Source: Bradyrhizobium sp. CCBAU 53351 (GTDB taxonomy: Bacteria > Pseudomonadota > Alphaproteobacteria > Rhizobiales > Xanthobacteraceae). From it: a DNA stretch of 64,000 bases. The DNA is taken from the NCBI RefSeq assembly GCF_015291745.1, contig NZ_CP030059.1:1205501-1269500 (forward strand), given 5' to 3'. Under the pieces are notes generated by a model. The model saw only the letters and a list, made by a program, of their open reading frames with translations, was not told the DNA's origin and did no database searches. Of the stretch, positions 59,765-64,000 are shown piece by piece. A program made the position numbers and the translations under genes. The number at the start of each line of letters is the position of its first letter. The first letter of the stretch is position 1.

Positions 59765-60901
59765 CTACACCGCGATGATATGATCGTCGATCTCGTCGAT
59801 CCGGTTGACGCCGCACAGGCCCATGGTGGTGAGCAGCTCCTTCTGGATGATGTCGATGGCCTTGGCGACGCCGGCCTGGCCGCCGGCTCCCAAGCCATAG
59901 GCATAGGCACGGCCGAGCATGCAGGATTTTGCGCCGAGCGCGAGCGCGCGCATCACGTCCTGGCCGGAGCGGATGCCGCCGTCGAACATGATCTCCATCT
60001 TGTCGCCGACGGCGTCCGCGATCTCCGGCAGCACCTCGATCGAGGACGGCGCGCCGTCGAGCTGGCGGCCGCCATGGTTGGAGACGACCAGGGCCTGCGC
60101 GCCGGTCTTGGCGGCTTCCTCGGCGTCCTCGACGTCGAGGATGCCCTTGATGACCAGCTTGCCGGGCCAGATGCTGCGGACCCACTCGACGTCCTTCCAG
60201 CTCAGCGAGGTGTCGAATTGCGACGCCGTCCATTCGGCGAGGCGGTTGAGATCCTCGGTGTTCTTCACGTGGCCGGCGATGTTGCCGAAGGTGCGGCGCT
60301 TGCCCTGCAGCACGCCGGAGACCCAGGCGGGCTTGCTGGCGAAATCCAAAAGCTTCGACAGCGACCATTCGGGCGGCACCGTCATGCCGTTCTTGATGTC
60401 GGCGTGGCGCTGGCCGATCACCTGCAGGTCCACGGTCAACACCAGCGCGCTGCACTTGGCCGCGATCGCGCGCTGGATCAATTCCTTGATGAAGCCGCGG
60501 TCCTTCATGACGTAGAGCTGGAACCAGAACGGCTTCTCGACGCTGGCGGCGATGTCCTCGATCGAGCAGATCGACATGGTCGATTGCGTGAACGGGATAC
60601 CCGCGGCCTGCGCCGCGCGGCAGGCGTGGATCTCGCCGTCGCCATGCTGCATGCCGAGCAGGCCGACGGGCGCCAGCATCAGCGGCATGGTCGAGGGCTC
60701 GCCGAGGATGGTGGTCGAGGTGTCGCGCTTGGAGACGTCGACCAGGATACGCTGGCGGAACTTGATCGCCTGCATGTCCTCGCGGTTGGCGCGCAGCGTC
60801 TCCTCGGCATAGGAGCCGCGGTCGCAATAGTCGAAGAACGCCTTCGGCACGCGGCGCTTATGCAGGGCGCGAAGATCGTCGATACAGGTAATATGCTTCA
60901 T
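59765..60901 (-). CDS. lldD: FMN-dependent alpha-hydroxy acid dehydrogenase, L-lactate dehydrogenase type
   Basis: A 378-residue TIM-barrel flavoenzyme. It starts MKHITCIDDLRALHKRRVPK, with the phosphate/FMN segments MPLMLAPVGLLGMQHGDGEI and VLTVDLQVIGQRHADIKNG, the active-site SNHGGRQLDGAPSSIE (His and Arg) and the FMN-binding FDGGIRSGQDVMRALALGA. Size and N-terminus fit LldD, the quinone-linked L-lactate dehydrogenase. Two 13-bp direct repeats (CTTGTCTCAAGAG) lie 20-47 bp before the start and may bind a regulator. Confidence 0.93.
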   Translation of the reverse strand: MKHITCIDDLRALHKRRVPKAFFDYCDRGSYAEETLRANREDMQAIKFRQRILVDVSKRDTSTTILGEPSTMPLMLAPVGLLGMQHGDGEIHACRAAQAAGIPFTQSTMSICSIEDIAASVEKPFWFQLYVMKDRGFIKELIQRAIAAKCSALVLTVDLQVIGQRHADIKNGMTVPPEWSLSKLLDFASKPAWVSGVLQGKRRTFGNIAGHVKNTEDLNRLAEWTASQFDTSLSWKDVEWVRSIWPGKLVIKGILDVEDAEEAAKTGAQALVVSNHGGRQLDGAPSSIEVLPEIADAVGDKMEIMFDGGIRSGQDVMRALALGAKSCMLGRAYAYGLGAGGQAGVAKAIDIIQKELLTTMGLCGVNRIDEIDDHIIAV

Positions 60902-60920
60902 GCTCGTGTCCCCCGGCCGT

Positions 60921-60948
60921 CTTGTCTCAAGAGTTCTTGTCTCAAGAG
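60921..60948 (-). promoter_or_regulatory. two 13-bp direct repeats in the lldD leader
   Basis: CTTGTCTCAAGAG occurs at 60921-60933 and again at 60936-60948. Each unit has an inner inverted pair CTTG/CAAG with a 3-bp spacer, which is the layout of a regulator-binding site. Which protein binds is unknown; no regulator gene is adjacent. Confidence 0.5.
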
Positions 60949-60969
60949 ACTTGCATCAGAACATTTTGA

Positions 60970-61200
<231 letters not shown>

Positions 61201-61422
61201 GGCAGGTTCCGCCCGACTCCGGCGCCATGGCGGGAAATGAAGCGTTAACAACATCTTATCTGAATGGCGGCCGGCCCGGTTCCGTAATGATTCATCATAT
61301 TTTTTGAAGCCAAGTTAGCCGCGCAGGCATTATAAGACCCCAGCAAATCAGGGATGCGGGGTCTGTTCGGGCACCCCGTGGTTGTCTCAGGGGAGTCCCT
61401 GATTGTTGCGTTGGGGGACGAT

Positions 61423-62766
61423 ATGAGCCGCAAATATTTCGGGACGGACGGGATCCGGGGCCGCGCCAACGGACTGATCACGCCGGAGCTCGCGCTCAAG
61501 GTCGGCCAGGCCGCAGGCCTTGCGTTTCAGCGCGGTGACCATCGCCACCGTGTCGTGATCGGCAAGGACACCCGCCTCTCCGGTTACATGATCGAATACG
61601 CGATGGTCGCCGGCTTCACCTCGGTCGGAATGGACGTGCTGCTGGTCGGCCCGATGCCGACGCCGGCGGTCGCCATGCTGACCAAGTCGATGCGCGCCGA
61701 TCTCGGCGTCATGATCTCGGCGTCGCACAATCTGTTCGAGGACAACGGCATCAAGCTGTTCGGCCCGCAGGGCTTCAAGCTCTCCGACGACGTCGAGCGG
61801 CAGATCGAGCAGCTGCTCGACGAGCCCATCGACAAGCGGCTCGCACAGAGCGCGAGCCTGGGGCGCGCCCGCCGCATCGACGGCGTGCATGACCGCTACA
61901 TCGAATTCGCCAAGCGCACGCTGCCGCGCGACCTTTCGCTCGACGGCCTGCGCGTCGTGATCGATTGCGCCAACGGCGCCGCCTACAAGGTGGTGCCGGA
62001 AGCGCTGTGGGAGCTGGGCGCGGACGTCGTGCCGATCGGCGTCGAGCCCGATGGCTTCAACATCAACAAGGATTGCGGTTCGACATCGCCGGAAGCGCTG
62101 TCGCGGAAGGTGCGCGAGATGCGCGCCGACATCGGCATCGCGCTCGACGGTGACGCCGATCGCGTCATCCTGGTCGACGAGCGCGGCCATGTCGTCGACG
62201 GCGACCAGCTGCTGGCGGTGATCGCGCAGAGCTGGAAGGAAGACGGTCGGCTGTCGCGCCCCGGCATCGTCGCCACCGTGATGTCCAATCTCGGCCTCGA
62301 GCGCTTCCTGAAAGGGCAGGGGCTCGATCTCGTCCGCACGCCGGTCGGCGACCGCTACGTGCTCGAGCAGATGCTGAACGGCGGCTACAATCTCGGCGGC
62401 GAGCAGTCCGGCCACATCATCCTGTCCGACTACGCCACCACCGGCGACGGCTTCGTGGCGGCGTTGCAGGTGCTGGCCGTGGTGCAGAAGCTGCGCCGCC
62501 CGGTATCCGAGGTCTGCCATCGCTTCGATCCGCTGCCGCAGATCCTCAAGAACGTCCGCCACAAGGGCGGCAAGCCGCTCGACGATACCGATGTGAAGTC
62601 GGCGATCTCCGACGGCGAGAAGCGGCTCAACGGCCACGGCCGCCTCTTGATCCGCTCCTCCGGCACCGAGCCCGTGATCCGCGTGATGGGCGAGGGCGAG
62701 GACCGCATCCTGGTCGAGGACGTCGTCGACACCATCGTTACGGCGCTGGGCCAGGCGGCGGCGTAA
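61423..62766 (+). CDS. glmM: phosphoglucosamine mutase
   Basis: Interconverts glucosamine-6-P and glucosamine-1-P for UDP-GlcNAc synthesis. The 447 residues start [17 protein letters not shown], with the phosphoserine loop [15 protein letters not shown] (Ser101), the Mg-binding [12 protein letters not shown], sugar-binding [10 protein letters not shown] and the phosphate-binding [12 protein letters not shown]. Start at 61423 is supported by homology. It lies upstream of an MFS gene on the same strand. Confidence 0.97.
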   Translation: MSRKYFGTDGIRGRANGLITPELALKVGQAAGLAFQRGDHRHRVVIGKDTRLSGYMIEYAMVAGFTSVGMDVLLVGPMPTPAVAMLTKSMRADLGVMISASHNLFEDNGIKLFGPQGFKLSDDVERQIEQLLDEPIDKRLAQSASLGRARRIDGVHDRYIEFAKRTLPRDLSLDGLRVVIDCANGAAYKVVPEALWELGADVVPIGVEPDGFNINKDCGSTSPEALSRKVREMRADIGIALDGDADRVILVDERGHVVDGDQLLAVIAQSWKEDGRLSRPGIVATVMSNLGLERFLKGQGLDLVRTPVGDRYVLEQMLNGGYNLGGEQSGHIILSDYATTGDGFVAALQVLAVVQKLRRPVSEVCHRFDPLPQILKNVRHKGGKPLDDTDVKSAISDGEKRLNGHGRLLIRSSGTEPVIRVMGEGEDRILVEDVVDTIVTALGQAAA

Positions 62767-62772
62767 GACTTT

Positions 62773-62795
62773 CTTACCCTCCCCTGGAGGGTAAG
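62773..62795. repeat. perfect hairpin after glmM
   Basis: CTTACCCTCC and GGAGGGTAAG form a 10-bp perfect stem with loop CCT, 7 bp after the glmM stop. No T-run follows, so rho-independent termination is doubtful. Confidence 0.6.
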
Positions 62796-62870
62796 CGACG
62801 AGAGCGCCCGCGCATCCCAGCCATTTGCGATTGACGCTGGTTCCGCATCCGCTTGCATCGTAATGAGCGG

Positions 62871-64000
62871 ATGCGGCGGTTCGCCGCGCCTGCCGGGATC
62901 GCTGCATTGAACAAGCCTGTCGTCGTCTCAGAGGAAACGCTGACCGAGCCCGTCGTCGTCGCTGACGTCGCACCCGGCGCCAAGTCAGCTGCCGAGGCGG
63001 CAGGCCCGGCCTACATCGTGCTCGCCGGCATCAGCGTCTCGCACTTCCTCAACGACACCATGCAGTCGCTGATCGCCTCGGTGTATCCGATCCTGAAGGA
63101 CACCTACGCGCTCGATTTCGCGCAGATCGGCATGATCACGCTGGCCTTCCAGTTCACCGCCTCGCTGCTGCAGCCCGTGGTCGGGCACTACACCGACAAG
63201 AAGGCACAGCCTTACTCGCTGGCGATCGGCATGGCCTCGACCTTCTTCGGCCTGCTGCTGCTCAGCGTCGCGCAGCAATATCTCGTCATCCTCGTCGCTG
63301 CGGCCTTCGTCGGTCTCGGCTCGGCGGTGTTTCACCCGGAGTCCGCGCGCATCGCGCGGCTCGCCTCAGGCGGCCGCTACGGCTTTGCGCAATCGGTGTT
63401 TCAGCTCGGTGGCAGTTTCGGCACCTCGATGGGGCCGGTGCTGGCGGCGCTGATCGTGGTGCCGTTCGGGCAGGGCAGCATCGCCTGGTTCTCCTCGATC
63501 GCGTTCCTCGCGATCGTCATCCTCTGGCGCATCGGCCGCTGGTACGCACCGCAGATCAAGGCAAAGAAGATGGCGGCGGTGCAGGCCCATCCGGACGCGC
63601 CGAGCTCGCGCCGCGTCGTCGTCGCACTGCTCGTGCTGGTCGCGCTGCTGTTCTCGAAGCAGCTCTACGTCTCGAGCCTGTCCAGCTACTACATCTTCTA
63701 TCTGATCGACCGCTTCGGCGTGTCGACGCAGGCCGCGCAGATCTACCTCTTCATCTTCCTCGCGGCGAATGCGGTCGGCGCATTTCTCGGCGGGCCCCTG
63801 GGTGACCGCTTCGGCCGCAAGATCGTGATCTGGATTTCGATCCTGGGCGCGCTGCCGTTCACGCTGGCGCTGCCCTATGCCGGGCTCCATGCGAGCGCAG
63901 TGCTCAGCGTGATTATCGGCCTCATCATCTCCTCGACGACGTCGTCGATCATCGTGTTCGCGCAGGAGCTGGTGCCGCACCGTTTCGGCATGATCTCCGG
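62871..64000 (+). CDS. MFS transporter, fosmidomycin-resistance (Fsr) type, 3' end outside window
   Basis: At least 376 residues of a 12-segment major facilitator. After a hydrophilic N-terminus (MRRFAAPAGIAALNKPVVVS) come SVSHFLNDTMQSLIASVYPI, the loop QPVVGHYTDKKAQPYSLAIG and VGLGSAVFHPESARIARLAS, a pattern characteristic of Fsr-like exporters; a second six-helix half with GGPLGDRFGRKIVIW (motif A) follows. A TTG at 62907 is an alternative start. Substrate unknown; the gene runs off the right edge. Confidence 0.93.
   Translation, partial: MRRFAAPAGIAALNKPVVVSEETLTEPVVVADVAPGAKSAAEAAGPAYIVLAGISVSHFLNDTMQSLIASVYPILKDTYALDFAQIGMITLAFQFTASLLQPVVGHYTDKKAQPYSLAIGMASTFFGLLLLSVAQQYLVILVAAAFVGLGSAVFHPESARIARLASGGRYGFAQSVFQLGGSFGTSMGPVLAALIVVPFGQGSIAWFSSIAFLAIVILWRIGRWYAPQIKAKKMAAVQAHPDAPSSRRVVVALLVLVALLFSKQLYVSSLSSYYIFYLIDRFGVSTQAAQIYLFIFLAANAVGAFLGGPLGDRFGRKIVIWISILGALPFTLALPYAGLHASAVLSVIIGLIISSTTSSIIVFAQELVPHRFGMIS

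Noticed and set aside
61304..61336. Possible promoter TTGAAG / TATAAG upstream of glmM
   Set aside because: Spacing of 21 bp is too long for a normal sigma-70 promoter, and no transcription evidence is available; not annotated.

Overview
The window looks like chromosomal DNA of a Bradyrhizobium-type alphaproteobacterium (Nitrobacteraceae, possibly close to the B. japonicum/diazoefficiens group). The reasons are the high GC content, the gene neighbourhoods (pgsA-uvrC, pgeF-midA-lgt, rplY-pth-ychF, an FMN-riboswitch-controlled type II lumazine synthase), many DUF proteins common in this family, and many intergenic palindromic repeats of the kinds scattered through Bradyrhizobium genomes. The taxonomic call is inference from gene content. 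No rRNA, tRNA or CRISPR array was recognised.

Layout. 1-7.5 kb: pgsA (partial), uvrC, an outer-membrane beta-barrel gene with a strong terminator, a cold-shock gene, rlmJ, a secreted RNase T2 and small exported proteins. 7.5-11.6 kb: a MarR regulator, OmpR-type regulator and histidine kinase in one operon, divergent from ilvE. 11.8-17.9 kb: DUF2314, hisS, a tautomerase, a FlK-like thioesterase, a Rossmann/SAF oxidoreductase of unknown substrate, proC and a YbjN protein. 18.3-24.7 kb: FMN riboswitch-ribH2, prs, a lipoprotein and the leftward dlh-lgt-midA-pgeF cluster. 24.8-29.4 kb: ubiK, rplY, pth, ychF, a DUF4282 protein and a tandem MaoC pair. 29.5-40.9 kb: small membrane proteins, two NTF2-like proteins, an unusually long uvrB, a LysR regulator divergent from a TSUP permease, and a GST. 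42.2-54.5 kb: a CWC protein, a DUF1800/DUF1501 pair, a monooxygenase-like protein, an aldo/keto reductase, a GNAT, a membrane PAS protein, a GST, aatA, DUF992 and an EF-G-like GTPase. 55.9-64 kb: an HTH regulator with SulP transporter, aroE, an exported protein, lldD, glmM and a partial MFS transporter. Both uvrB and uvrC of nucleotide excision repair lie here, and several cell-envelope and translation housekeeping genes.

The most notable content is mobile. Two almost identical 1109-bp IS110-family elements lie in opposite orientation at 41064-42172 and 54638-55746. Each has a roughly 160-nt noncoding 5' segment that folds on paper as an IS621-type bridge RNA. Its first loop carries two 7-nt guides that match the flanking target, and its second loop carries guides that match the element's own two ends. 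Both copies sit inside different intergenic palindromic repeats at a shared TGGGTCCCGG core. An unoccupied copy of the best-matching 13-bp target is present at 30021-30033. This links a programmable recombinase to the dispersed palindromes of the host genome.
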